Positions 22,823 to 32,776 are shown, numbered from the stretch's first letter. The stretch is DNA of 64,000 nt from Rapana venosa (GCA_028751875.1 CM054157.1:1618246-1682245), one strand, 5' to 3'. Notes: generated by a model not told the origin, from the sequence alone. Program-made: numbers and translations.

Positions 22823-23035
22823 AGATTCCGAATCCTTTGGGGCTCCTTCAAAGCTTTGTCAACCCCCTCTCTCCAGTCCTCGCGTCTCTCAGCTCCATGT
22901 CTGTCCACTCTCGAATGTTGTCCTCCCATCTCTTCCTTTGTCTGCCTCTTCTTCTTCCTCCCCTCACTGTGCCTTGTAGGATTGTTTTAGCAAGACCAGA
23001 GGAGGGTGTGACATGACCAAACCACTTCTCTCTCT
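22823..23035 (-). mobile_element. LINE C-terminal fragment
   Basis: The minus strand reads GRRRGRQRKRWEDNIREWTD then MEL, the conserved end of the LINE family at 14396-17568 and 50149-50976. About 200 bases only. Confidence 0.7.
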
Positions 23036-23039
23036 CTAG

Positions 23040-23205
23040 TCTTGTCTTAATCTGTGAAAACCTACAAATTGTGTGTTTCTATAAGTAGGCAGTATGTCAT
23101 CAACATAATATGTCTTAAACTGTGAAAACCTACAAAGTGTGTGTTCTGGTCTTGTATGTGAAACCCCTTCTAAGGGGCAATGGCCTTTATGAATAAATCA
23201 TCAGA
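23040..23205 (+). mobile_element. Second LINE family 2 3' end
   Basis: Two imperfect copies of GTGAAAACCTACAAA-GTGTGTG precede ACCCCTTCTAAGGGG, GCAATGGCC and AATAAATCATC. These are the same stem-loop and signal as at the end of the LINE at 21480-22760. Confidence 0.65.
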
Positions 23206-23345
23206 GTATCTCTCTCTCTCTCTCACTCTCTCCCTCTCCCTCCCTATCCTCTCTCCTCCTCATACTCTTCTCTCTCTCTCTCTTCTCTCTCTCTCTTTCT
23301 CTTTCACTCTCTCTCTCTCTCTCTCACTCACTCACTCACTCACTC

Positions 23346-23418
<73 letters not shown>

Positions 23419-23460
23419 TCTCTCTCTCTCTCTCTCCTCTCTCTCTCTGTGTGTGTCTCT
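23203..23460. repeat. (CT)n microsatellite
   Basis: About 250 bases of TCTC with CACT breaks, next to the LINE tail. Confidence 0.97.
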
Positions 23461-23639
23461 GCTTTTCTGTTCTGTTCTGTTTATTTTACAATGGAGTGTG
23501 GTAGTTCTGTCTGTCTGTCTGTCTGTCTGTGGACAGACATCAGAAGGCTGCAGATGAAGCCTGTGGGTGAAGGGCTCCCCTGCTAATGGAGGTGGACGTT
23601 GTGAGACTTGCTGACAACACACTGTTTGGAAATAGTGTC

Positions 23640-24048
23640 ACGATAATGTTTAGATACTTTGTGCTTTTGAACACCAAGATTCAAACAAACCACTGTTGGC
23701 TGTCGATCTTTTTCTGTTTCTGGTCCGTCCACGTGCAATGACCTCCCTCTCTCACTTTGCCAAAAACCTTCACTTGATACCTTCAAATCCAGCCTCAAAA
23801 CACACTTATTTCCTACCTGACACTTTCCCCTCATATCCGTCTCTACTTTTCAACAGCATCCTTCACCTCCTAGGTGTGTGTGTGTGTGTGTGTGTGTACA
23901 TACACGTGCATAAATTTGAAATATGTTCTTTATTATATTTGACGAAAGTTGCATGCGTGTAAATGATTTGAGTGCAAGCGCTTCGATTTGTTTGTTTTAC
24001 AAGATTCGGCGCTATATAAATTCCATATATTATTATTATTATTATTAT
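23640..24048 (+). mobile_element. 3' end of LINE family 3 (CR1/L2-like)
   Basis: Encodes fragments of the C-terminus (NDLPLSLCQKPSLDTFKS-type, broken by a frameshift) and ends GAGTGCAAGCGCTTCGATTT, GGCGCTATATAAATTCCATA and (TTA)n. Same family as 53485-54190 and 54191-57400 on the opposite strand. A (TG)n run at 23873-23898 interrupts it. Confidence 0.8.
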
Positions 24049-24527
24049 TACATGTATACATGTATGTTACAGACATAGCCTTTTGCTCTGAACAGAGTAC
24101 AGTTCTTGTAGAAAGAAAAAAAAGCAAAAATCAGTGTCCATTTTGGGGGGGTGTTTCATTGACAGATTATGTGTGTGTGGGTGCATGCCTGTGTGCATGC
24201 ATTTTATTTGTTTATTTTCTTTTATTCTTTTATATCGAGGATAATGGAATATGCACTCATGTGCTTTTTTACATCCAGTCCCGTGTGGATGCGGTTTTGT
24301 AAATTCTGTCATCTGTTCCCACTGGCACACAATGGCCTACTCTTACGAAAACCGCATACACACGGCGACTGGACGTCAAAAAGCACATAAATGCTTATTC
24401 CATTATCCTCGATATAAAAGAATAAATAAATAAATAAAGCGGAACAGGATTTAACGTGTGCGCAAGATGTTCTGCGTGTGTTTGCACACGGGGCCTCGGT
24501 TTATAGTCTCATCTGAAGGATGTTTAC
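24048..24527 (+). repeat. Direct duplication, copy 1
   Basis: Begins ACATGTATACATGTATGTTA and CATAGCCTTTTGCTCTGAAC, then TGTGTGTGTGGGTGCATG and a reversed SINE-I. Copy 2 starts at about 24528 with the same order. The copies differ by few substitutions outside the SINE. Confidence 0.85.
24222..24520. mobile_element. Reversed SINE-I split by a forward SINE-I 3' end (hairpin)
   Basis: A reversed SINE-I is interrupted after TACTCTTACGAAAA (about 24352) by a forward SINE-I 3' end running to the AATAAATAAATA tail near 24438, then resumes AGCGGAACAGGATTTAACGT. The forward piece is the reverse complement of 24222-24300, giving arms of about 75 bp around a loop of about 50 bp. Confidence 0.8.
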
Positions 24528-24900
24528 ATACATGTATGTTACAGACATAGCCTTTTGCTCTGAACAGAGCACAGTTCTTGTTTAAAGAAAAAAAAAGCAA
24601 AAATCAGTGTCCATTTTGGAGGGGTTTCATTGAAAGATTATGTGTGTGTGGGTGCATGTCTGTGTGCATGCATTTTATTTTATTTTATTTTATTCTTTTA
24701 TATTGAGGATAATAGAATAAGCACTGATGTGCTTTTTTACATCCAGTCCCCGTGTGTATGCGGTTTTGTTAATTCTGTCATCTGTTCCCACCGGCGCATA
24801 ATGGCCTACTCTTACGAAAAGCGGAACAGGATTTTAATGTGTGCGCAAGATGTTCTGCGTGCGTTCGCACACGGGGCCTCGGTTTAGAGTCTCATCCGAA
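24528..24900 (+). repeat. Direct duplication, copy 2
   Basis: Repeats 24048-24527 but with the SINE-I uninterrupted, which shows the forward insertion in copy 1 came after the duplication or was lost here. Confidence 0.8.
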
Positions 24901-25026
24901 AGACTTTTGGGGAGAGTGGAGTCAGCACTGATGTTTACTCCAGACGAAAATATCCCCTTGAACAGGAATCGAACCCGGGTCGTCAGATTGCGAGCGCAAT
25001 GTTCTAACCACTCGGCTATCCCGCCC
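24693..25026 (-). mobile_element. Full-length SINE-I beside exon D
   Basis: Reversed, from TATTGAGGATAATAGAATAA to the head complement GAACCCGGGTCGTCAGATTG and ACCACTCGGCTATCCCGCCC. It ends about 30 bases before exon D. Confidence 0.9.
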
Positions 25027-25057
25027 CCTGCATGTGTGCATGTGTGTGTGTGTGCAG

Positions 25058-25175
25058 ACTGAAGCCTCTGGACGTGGCCTTCATGCGCACAGTGCACCAC
25101 AAGGTGAACATCGTGCCTGTGCTGGCCAAGGCTGACACGCTGACCAAGCTGGAGGTCACCAACCTCAAGAGGAAG
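25058..25175 (+). CDS. Septin exon D: G4 motif (AKAD)
   Basis: Septin exon after a (TG)n-TGCAG acceptor, entered in phase 2: the first base completes the glycine of GHG. It encodes [39 protein letters not shown], and ends AAG|GTGCGT in phase 0. AKAD is the septin G4 guanine-specificity motif (NKxD in Ras-like GTPases). [11 protein letters not shown] replaces the LKERERLKKR of human SEPT2, the most variable part of this exon. The head of a reversed tRNA-derived SINE ends only about 30 bases upstream of the acceptor, so branch point and polypyrimidine signals must fit in that gap or lie in the SINE itself. Confidence 0.95.
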
Positions 25176-25310
25176 GTGCGTGGGGGGGAGGGGGGGCACT
25201 TTCTATGTACTGGCAGGGGGAGAGGAAGGGGAGGGCGGGGTATAAAAGTTAATGAGGTGACATCCCCGATAGGGCCTCTTTGTGGTTTGCAGGGCTGTAA
25301 AGAATAGGGG

Positions 25311-25525
25311 AGTGTGGGGATGTGGTTGGATGAAAGGGATGTTGTGGGGATGTGGTTGGATGAAAGGGATGTTGTGGGGATGTGGTTGGATGAAAGGGAT
25401 GTTGTGGGGATGTGGTTGGATGAAAGGGATGTTGTGGGGATGTGGTTGGATGAAAAGGGATGTTGTGGGGATGTGGTTGGATAAAGGGATGTTGGGATTG
25501 TTGGATGAAAGGATGTTGTGGGATT
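25311..25525. repeat. 30-bp minisatellite, about 7 copies
   Basis: Units built on TGTGGTTGGATGAAAGGGAT followed by GTTGTGGGGA, nearly identical, decaying at the right end. Starts about 135 bases after the exon D donor. Confidence 0.95.
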
Positions 25526-25609
25526 GGGTCGTGTTGGTTTAGGTGTGGTGTGTGTTGTGTGTGTCTTGTTTGGGTGTTAGGGATGTGGAGTGTGTTTTAT
25601 TTTATTTAT

Positions 25610-25795
25610 TTATTTTTATTCTTTCATTTTGAGGATAATGAAATAAGCACTCACGTTCTTTAAACATCCAGTCTTCATGTGTATGCAGTTTTGTCAATTT
25701 TGTCATCCGTTCCCACAGGCACACAATGGCCTACTCTTCTGAAAAATGGAACAGGTTTTAACATGCGCACAAGATGTTCTGTGTGAGTGTGGGAG
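25610..25795 (-). mobile_element. SINE-I partial, reversed
   Basis: TTTTGAGGATAATGAAATAA through CACAATGGCCTACTCTTCTG to GCACAAGATGTTCTG; head absent. Confidence 0.8.
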
Positions 25796-25799
25796 TGTT

Positions 25800-26380
25800 T
25801 CCATGCTTTTATGTGTGTTCATAAGCCTATATGAAAATCCGCTTATAGATAACACATACATGTTTGTAAGTCTGTCCATAACAGTATATCCCCATAGTAT
25901 GCACACAAACAGTGACCACTGCAGTAAGTAGGTCTACAGTACACACAGAGGCCAAAAAGTGCCTCAGTGAATAGTGAAACGTATACAATACAGCATGCCG
26001 GAAACACGCCACAGACTGTGTCGTTATGTATGCCACGCACCGGACACATCACATAGTATAAGGAAGTGCTCATTACCGACTTCCTCATCGCCAGTTATAT
26101 TTGTTTCTGGCTATCACACACAAAGAGCCACACAGGATGTCATCACTCCAACACCCACCCCCTCCTCCCTCCTCCCACTTGACCGTGCCTAGTTATGTGT
26201 AGTACTTATTTAAGTAGGAAAGGGTCAATGTCACACGTCGTAGATGTCAACAAGTATTGGAGTTTTTGCCGTTTTGTTGTTTGTTATTTGTAGGTAGAAG
26301 ATGGGTGGGTTGTTTGTGTGTATATATATATATTTATATTATATGTATATATATATATGTATATATATATAGATATATAG

Positions 26381-26421
<41 letters not shown>

Positions 26422-27000
26422 TATGTATTATGTATGTGGAAAAGTTGAGATTTTATACTTTGAATAGATTAAAACATTTTTATTTCTCATCATTCTCTTG
26501 GTATGAATTGTTTTGTCTTTAGAAAACAAAAATTGATAGAAAAAAGATGGAGAGTGTAATTCTCCCTCCCCCCACCAGTCAAGAAAACCCCCAACCCAAC
26601 AAGAACAAAAGCAAACACAAAGGACCACAGTAGCAAGTGCAATGACAATAGTAGCAACTACTACTAAACAAGGGGAAAAAAGGTGTTGTGTAATAGTTTT
26701 GTTTTGGGTTTATTGTTGTTGTTTTTCTAATTTTCTATCATTTCATCCATCACACACTTATAGTCAGTGTGATTAGTTGTTGATTTTTTTTCCTCAAATA
26801 TCTCTTCTTCGTTTTTTTCTTTTTCTTCTTCTTTCTTCCTTGCATCCTCCACCTTCTCCTTCTCCTCTACTTCCTCCTCCATCCTTTTGGTACTTTGGGC
26901 ACTTTGCATGATGCTTTCCGTTTCAGCTGCCATGAACTCGTCCAATCTGAGCTCATGAATTCACAGCAAAACTGGTTTACCTTAGCATAGGAACAGAATA
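25800..27000. other. Septin intron D-E, middle
   Basis: No gene seen. Holds a TATA/TATG microsatellite (26315-26430) and a T/C-rich stretch (26780-26880) that gives false acidic frames on the minus strand. Confidence 0.6.
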
Positions 27001-27084
27001 TGCAGATGTATGGGGGTTTGGGGGATTTTTGTTGCTGTTGTTGTATTTGGGGGGTTTTGTTGGTTATTTTTTTATTTTTTTTGA

Positions 27085-27126
27085 AGGGGGGGGGGGGGGT
27101 CAATTTAGGGTTGGTTTCTTTTTTCT

Positions 27127-27157
<31 letters not shown>

Positions 27158-27158
27158 T
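27085..27158. repeat. Poly-G/poly-T low complexity
   Basis: Two G runs (27088-27099 and 27137-27157) among T runs. Lengths uncertain. Confidence 0.9.
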
Positions 27159-27184
27159 GTTTGTTTATTTGGGGGAAGGGGGGT

Positions 27185-27345
27185 TGTTTTCATGGCTACA
27201 GCTCCAAGGTTCAGCAATAGTAAGATTTAGCATATATGCAACCATGTTCACCCACCATTAAGGTAGCTTGATTCCGACTTCGATGATCTTTTCTTTTGCT
27301 TTAATCCAGTCTGGCCATTTAGGCAGCCACACTCCACCTTCCAGG
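27185..27345 (-). mobile_element. Tail C SINE fragment, reversed
   Basis: GGCTACAGCTCCAAGGTTCA, CACCATTAAGGTAGCTTGAT and TCCGACTTC match in complement the tail C module seen at 505-620 and 51245-51350. Confidence 0.6.
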
Positions 27346-27414
27346 AGAATGTTGATGACGGTTGGGGGGAATGTGGTGGTGACCTGACATCATCCCTGCA
27401 GTGGTGTCTTTCAG

Positions 27415-27514
27415 ATTCTGGACCAGATTGAGGACTACGGCATCAAGATCTACCCCCTGCCTGACTGCGACTCCGATGAAGATGAGGACTACAAGGAACA
27501 GTGTCGTCAGCTCA

Positions 27515-27516
<2 letters not shown>
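27415..27516 (+). CDS. Septin exon E: acidic loop
   Basis: A phase 0-0 exon of 34 codons after GGTGTCTTTCAG. It encodes [34 protein letters not shown], and ends AAG|GTGTGT, the donor being the first bases of a pure (TG)n run of about 40 bases. The [11 protein letters not shown] segment is the conserved acidic loop of SEPT2-group septins. The exon is symmetric, so skipping it would keep the frame, but I see no evidence that this happens. A reversed SINE lies about 140 bases downstream. Confidence 0.94.

Positions 27517-27560
<44 letters not shown>
27517..27560. repeat. (TG)n at the exon E donor
   Basis: The donor GT is the first dinucleotide of the run. Confidence 0.97.
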
Positions 27561-27563
<3 letters not shown>

Positions 27564-27654
27564 TGTGTGGTGTGAGTTGGGGGGGGGGATGTTGTGTGTG
27601 TGTGTGGGGAGGATGTTGTGTGTGTTTTGTGTATTTTTTATATTTTTTATATTT

Positions 27655-27966
27655 TATTCTTTTATATCGAGGATAATGGAATAAGCACTTATGTGCTTTT
27701 TTTTTACATCCAGTCCTCGTGTGTATGCGGATTTTTGAATTCTGTCATCTGTTCCCACCGGCACACAGTGGCCTACTCTTATGAAAAGCGGAACAGGATT
27801 TAACATGTGCGCAAGATGTTCTGCATGCGTTCGCACACGGGGCCTCAGTTTATAGTCTTATCCAAAGGACTTTTGGGGAGAGTGGAGTCTAGAGGAAAAT
27901 ATCCCCTTGAATGGGAATCGAACCCGGGTCGTCAGATTGCGAGCGCAATGTTCTGACCACTAGGCG
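27655..27966 (-). mobile_element. SINE-I, nearly full length, reversed
   Basis: TATATCGAGGATAATGGAAT to CGAACCCGGGTCGTCAGATT and GACCACTAGGCG; a short internal deletion after GGAGTC removes the segment before GAGGAAAATATCCCC. Confidence 0.88.
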
Positions 27967-28207
27967 AAAGAGAAAGAGAGTGTGTGTGTATTTGTGTACG
28001 TGTGTGGGCATGCACGTGCATGCTTGCAAGCATGCATGCTTTTGTGTGTGTGTGTGTGTGTGATGTATTTAATTGTTTACAGCATTTATCATCACAGCAG
28101 ATTTTTCCATGTGAAATTCATGCTGCCTCTTTTTTCTTAGGAAATGTGCATGCAGTTCATATCCTTTCTGATTCTACTTTCTTCTTCCCTCTGCTCTGTT
28201 CCCTCAC

Positions 28208-28239
28208 TGTGGGGGTGGGGGGGGGGGGGGGGGGGGGGT
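28208..28239. repeat. Poly-G run
   Basis: About 30 G with one T. Confidence 0.95.
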
Positions 28240-28351
28240 TGTAGTGCCAGGTCTTCTCCTGTGCTCATAACTCTGCAGGGGTTTGCCCACTGCTGGCCTC
28301 AGCCAACTCCATCACTCCATCTTCAGAGCAGCTCATTTTTTGTACAGGATG

Positions 28352-28605
28352 CATTTATTTCATTTATTTATTTCATTTATACCACTTTAAGTCACGAGAT
28401 TTCTCTGCATGAAATTCGGGCTGCTCTCCCCGAGGAGAGCACGTCGCCACAAGAGCAGCGCCACCCTTCTTTTTTTTTTTTTTTTGGTCTGCAACTGTAT
28501 TTCTTTCCCTATCAGAGTGGTTTTTTTCTAAGAATTTTGCCAGGGACAACTCTCTTGTTGCCGTGGGTTCTTTTACGTGCGCTGCATAATTTTCTGTAAC
28601 ACACG

Positions 28606-28636
<31 letters not shown>

Positions 28637-28774
28637 TAGCGCCCAGACCACCACTCATGGTCTAATCGATGGGGAAAAAGTTTCGGGCCCAGACGGGATA
28701 CGAACCACCGCACACTTCCGACCCAGACTTTTTGCTTTCTAGACAGGCGCGTTACCTCTAGACCACCGATCCAC
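28352..28774 (-). mobile_element. Full-length SINE-II, reversed
   Basis: CACTTTAAGTCACGAGATTT, GAGAGCACGTCGCCACAAGA, CCAGGGACAACTCTCTTGTT and the head complement CTAGACCACCGATCCACTGG. Confidence 0.9.
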
Positions 28775-28827
28775 TGGGTATGTTTGTGTTTCCATAACCC
28801 ACCAGACACTGATGACATAAGTTACTT

Positions 28828-29016
28828 ACAGGAACTTCCACACGCATACTTGGGGATCTAAGGCACTAGCAGATCTGCACTTAAAGTTAATCTGGAGATC
28901 ATTGGAAAAACGACCTCTTTAATTCACTAGATGCCGCTGCCGAGGTTCAAACCCATGACTTCATGAACACACAGGGTTGAAGTCGAACAGTCTCATCCAC
29001 TTGGCTATCGCATCTG
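28828..29016 (-). mobile_element. SINE-IV element, copy 2
   Basis: GGCACTAGCAGATCTGCACT, CCCATGACTTCATGAACA and TTGGCTATCGCATC. Ends about 65 bases before exon F. Confidence 0.7.
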
Positions 29017-29079
29017 CTGTAATGGTATTTGATAAGGGGGATCATCTGTGGTAAGAGTTGTCTGTGTGGTCCGTTGCAG

Positions 29080-29225
29080 AATGCTGTCCCCTTTGCGGTG
29101 GTGGGGGCCAACGCCATCATCGAGGTCAAAGGTCGCAAGGTCAGAGGTCGCATGTACCCCTGGGGGGTGGTGGAGGTGGAGAACCCTGACCACTGTGACT
29201 TCATCAAGCTGAGGACCATGCTGAT
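29080..29225 (+). CDS. Septin exon F: septin unique element
   Basis: Exon after GTGGTCCGTTGCAG, phase 0 to 2. It encodes [48 protein letters not shown](I). [15 protein letters not shown] opens the septin unique element, the family signature that forms the G interface between subunits. The exon ends CTGAT|GTGTGTG, and the isoleucine codon is completed by exon G (AT+C). The donor leads straight into a TG/TCTG-rich minisatellite of about 1.8 kb, and a SINE-like repeat ends about 65 bases before the acceptor. No frame disruptions. Confidence 0.95.
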
Positions 29226-29227
29226 GT

Positions 29228-31012
29228 GTGTGCTTGTCTGTTGACCTGTTGGTCGGTCTGTTGGTCGGTCTGTCTGTTGGTCTGTCTGTCTGTTGGTTGG
29301 TCTGTCTGTTGGTTGGTCTGTTTGTTGGTCAATCTGTTCATCAGTCTGTTTGTGTATCTCTTAGTCTGCCCGCCTTTTGGTGTCTCTTAGTCTGTCTGTC
29401 TGTTGGTGTATCTCTTTGTCTGTCTGTCAGTTGGTGTATCTCTTTGTCTCTCTGTCTGTTGGTGTATCTCTTTGTCTGTCTGTCTGTTGGTGTATCTCTT
29501 TGTCTGTCTGTCTGTTGGTGTATCTCTTTGTCTGTCTGTCTGTTGGTGTATCTCTTTGTTTGTCTGTCTGTCTGTTGGTGTATCTCTTTGTCTGTCTGTC
29601 TGTTGGTGTATCTCTTGTCTGTCTGTCTGTTGGTGTTCTTTAGTCTGTCTGTCTGTTGGTGTATCTCTTGTCTGTCTGTTGGTGTATCTCTTTGTCTGTC
29701 TGTTGGTGTATCTCTGTCTGTCTGTTGGTGTATCTCTTAGTCTGTCTGTTGGTGTATCTCTGTCTGTCTGTTGGTGTATCTCTTTGTCTGTCTGTTGGTG
29801 TATCTCTTAGTCTGTCTGTCTGTTGGTGTATCTCTTTGTCTGTCTGTTGGTGTATCTCTGTCTGTCTGTTGGTGTATCTCTTAGTCTGTCTGTTGGTGTA
29901 TCTCTGTCTGTCTGTTGGTGTATCTCTTTGTCTGTCTGTTGGTGTATCTCTTTGTCTGTCTGTTGGTGTATCTCTTTGTCTGTCTGTCTGTTGGTGTATC
30001 TCTTAGTCTGTCTGTCTGTTGGTGTATCTCTGTCTGTCTGTTGGTGTATCTCTTTGTCTGTCTGTTGGTGTATCTCTGTCTGTTGGTGTATCTCTTTGTC
30101 TGTCTGTTGGTGTATCTCTTTGTCTGTCTGTCTGTTGGTGTATCTCTTAGTCTGTCTGTCTGTTGGTGTATCTCTTTGTCTGTCTGTTGGTGTATCTCTT
30201 TGTCTGTCTGTCTGTTGGTGTATCTCTTAGTCTGTCTGTCTGTTGGTGTATCTCTTTGTCTGTCTGTCTGTTGGTGTATCTCTTTGTCTGTCTGTCTGTT
30301 GGTGTATCTCTTTGTCTGTCTGTCTGTTGGTGTATCTCTTAGTCTGTCTGTCTGTTGGTGTATCTCTTAGTCTGTCTGTCTGTTGGTGTTATCTCTTTGT
30401 CTGTCTGTCTGTTGGTGTATCTCTTTGTCTGTCTGTCTGTTGGTGTATCTCTTTGTCTGTCTGTCTGTGGGTGTATCTCTTTGTCTGTCTGTCTGTTGGT
30501 GTATTCTCTTAGTCTGTCTGTTGGTGTATCTCTTTGTCTGTCTGTTGGTGTATCTCTTTGTCTGTCTGTCTGTTGTGTATCTCTTTGTCTCTCTGTCTGT
30601 TGGTGTATCTCTTTGTCTGTCTGTCTGTTGGTGTATCTCTTAGTCTGTCTGTCTGTTGGTTGTATCTCTTTGTCTGTCTGTTGGTGTATCTCTGTCTGTC
30701 TGTTGGTGTATCTCTTAGTCTGTCTGTTGTTGGTGTATCTCTTAGTCTGTCTGTCTGTTGGTGTATCTCTTTGTCTGTCTGTTGTTGGTGTATCTCTTTG
30801 TCTGTCTGTTGGTGTATCTCTGTCTGTCTGTTGGTGTATCTCTTAGTCTGTCTGTCTGTTGGTGTATCTCTTGTCTGTCTGTCTGTTGGTGTATCTCTTA
30901 GTCTGTCTGTTGTTGGTGTATCTCTTAGTCTGTCTGTCTGTTGGTGTATCTCTTAGTCTGTCTGTCTGTTGGTGTATCTCTTGTCTGTCTGTCTGTTGGT
31001 GTATCTCTTAGT
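29228..31012. repeat. 24/28-bp minisatellite, about 1.8 kb
   Basis: Units of TCTGTCTG(TCTG)TTGGTGTATCTCTTTG or ...TTAG, 24 or 28 bases according to the number of TCTG, about 65-70 copies. It begins within a few bases of the exon F donor and resumes for about 110 bases after the SINE at 31030-31247. The many overlapping long open frames are repeat translations. Confidence 0.97.
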
Positions 31013-31029
31013 TTTATTTATTTTATTTT

Positions 31030-31247
31030 ATTTTATTCTTTTATATCGAGGATAATGGAATAAGCATTTATTGCTTTTTTACATCCAGTTCCCGTATGTA
31101 TGCGGTTTTGTAAATTCTGTCAGTCTGTTCCCACCGGCACACAATGGCCTACTCTTAGGAAAAGCGGAACAGGATTTAACGTGTGCGCAAGATTTTCTGC
31201 GTGCGTTCGCACACAGGGCCTCGGTTTATTGTCCCATCCAAAGGATG
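31030..31247 (-). mobile_element. 5'-truncated SINE-I inside the minisatellite
   Basis: A TTTTATTTTATTTTATTCTT tail joins the array at CTCTTAG and the SINE stops at CATCCAAAGGATG, after which TCTGTCTGTTGGTGTATCAC resumes. The array is therefore older than the insertion. Confidence 0.9.
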
Positions 31248-31822
31248 TCTGTCTGTTGGTGTATCACTTAGTCTGTCTGTCTGTTGGTGTATCTCTTTGT
31301 CTGTCTGTTCATCTGTCTGTCTGTTGGTCTGTCTGTCTGTCAGTCTTGCCCAGGCCAAAAGCTTTGCCAGTTATTTTAATTAAACTAAGTTCCCTGGCAT
31401 TTGTTAAAATGTTTTCATGATTGGAAATGTTACGGTAAGATTATCTTCAGCCATGACAAGCTCTTAGCACAACAACAACCTGCACTACCTCTCCTTTTTA
31501 AGGAGAAACAAATACCCTCTGAAGTTGGAGCGCGATTGCCTACATGGTGAGGTCGTTGAAAACAGTCATACAGGCAAAGTGCGGTGCGTTGTCACGGTCT
31601 CGCAGTGACGTCATGGTATGATGAGAGAGACAGGGTGCATATTCGGGGTGAACTGCCAGGGAGCTAGGCTGGTGCATGGGCAGCAACTAACTGTCTTGTC
31701 AGGGCTTTTTGACTTCCTCACACTGAGTGTCATGCTGATGTGCGTTCCTGTCTGTCTGTCTGTCTGTCTGTCTGTAGCTGAGTAGGTAGGCTGTCTTGTC
31801 TTGTAGTGTCCCAGGGTTGACT

Positions 31823-32281
31823 GTTTATTTATTCATTCATTCATTTATTTATTTATTTGTTTATTTATACCACTTTAAGTCACGGCAGATTTCTCTGCAT
31901 GAAATTCAGGCAGCTGTCCCCGCGGAGAGAGAGAGCGCGTCGCCAAAAGAGCAGCGCCACCCATTATTTTTTTTTCCTGTCTCTTGTCTGCAACTGTATT
32001 TGTTTCCCTATCAGAATTGCTTTTTTCTACAGAATTTTGCCAGGGACAACTCTCTTGTTGCCGTGGGTTCTTTTACATGTGTTAATTAATTCTGTGTAAC
32101 ACACGGGACCACAGTTTATTGTCTCATCCGAAAGACTAGCACCCAGACCGTCACTCGTGCTGTAAGGGATGGGGGGGGGGGGGAAGGGGGAGTTAGTTTC
32201 GGGCCCAAACGGGATTCTTCAAATCACCGCACACTTTCGACCCGGACATTTGGCTTTCTAGGCAGGCGCGTTACCTCAAGA
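31823..32281 (-). mobile_element. Full-length SINE-II, reversed
   Basis: CCACTTTAAGTCACGGCAGA, GCGCGTCGCCAAAAGAGCAG, CCAGGGACAACTCTCTTGTT and GGCAGGCGCGTTACCTCAAG. A G run at 32171-32183 interrupts it. Confidence 0.88.
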
Positions 32282-32402
32282 TCAGCACAGTGCCCTTAAT
32301 AACTAACACTGAGCAGCCTGGTGTGATTTTCAGCATTGATGTGCCGAACCTGCAGGTATTGATTGTAGAGGCCCTGAATGAAGGTAAAAGATACGAGGGT
32401 TT

Positions 32403-32416
32403 CACTGCTACAGATG
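32403..32416. repeat. Target-site duplication, left (14 bp)
   Basis: CACTGCTACAGATG; matches the right copy at 32763-32776 with one mismatch. Confidence 0.8.
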
Positions 32417-32762
32417 TCTTCTTCTTCCTTTCTTGTAATGTTTCTCCCAAAGGAGGTTTGACATTGATGAGCCTTCTCCATCTCTCTCTGTCTTGAGCTT
32501 CCTCCTTATTTATATCCCTTTCTCTAAGATCATCTGCAATACAGGCAGCCCAGGTCTTGCTAGGTCTTCCCTTTGGTCTCTTTCCATCCACTACGAAGTT
32601 CATTGCTCTTTTTATGATGTGGTGGTCTGCTTTCCGTTGAACGTGCCCAAACCAGCGCAGTCTATTGGTACTAGCTACAGACTTCAGATCATCAACTTTG
32701 CACATTCTCCATAGTTCATTCGTGATCCTGTCTTCCCATTTGATCTTTGTCATGTAGCGTAG
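32417..32762 (-). mobile_element. 5'-truncated LINE C-terminal fragment (346 bp) with TSD
   Basis: On the minus strand it is open and reads MTKIKWEDRITNELWRMCKV, NRLRWFGHVQRKADHHII, KRPKGRPSKTW, ending in an A/G-rich tail (AAGGAAGAAGAAGA). RWFGHVQR and KGRPSKTW are typical of LINE C-termini. The flanking 14-bp duplication and intact frame suggest a fairly recent insertion. Confidence 0.88.
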
Positions 32763-32776
32763 CACTGCTGCAGATG
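32763..32776. repeat. Target-site duplication, right (14 bp)
   Basis: CACTGCTGCAGATG; pairs with 32403-32416. Confidence 0.8.

Noticed and set aside
24960..25028. tRNA genes suggested by A/B-box-like sequences (also at 5624, 37860, 52589, 1000 and others)
   Set aside because: Each is the 5' head of a SINE, lacks a complete acceptor stem and runs on into SINE body.
29228..30960. Many overlapping open frames of 90-170 residues rich in S, V, C, L, W
   Set aside because: They are translations of the TCTGTCTGTTGGTGTATCTC minisatellite in successive frames, with no start context or homology.
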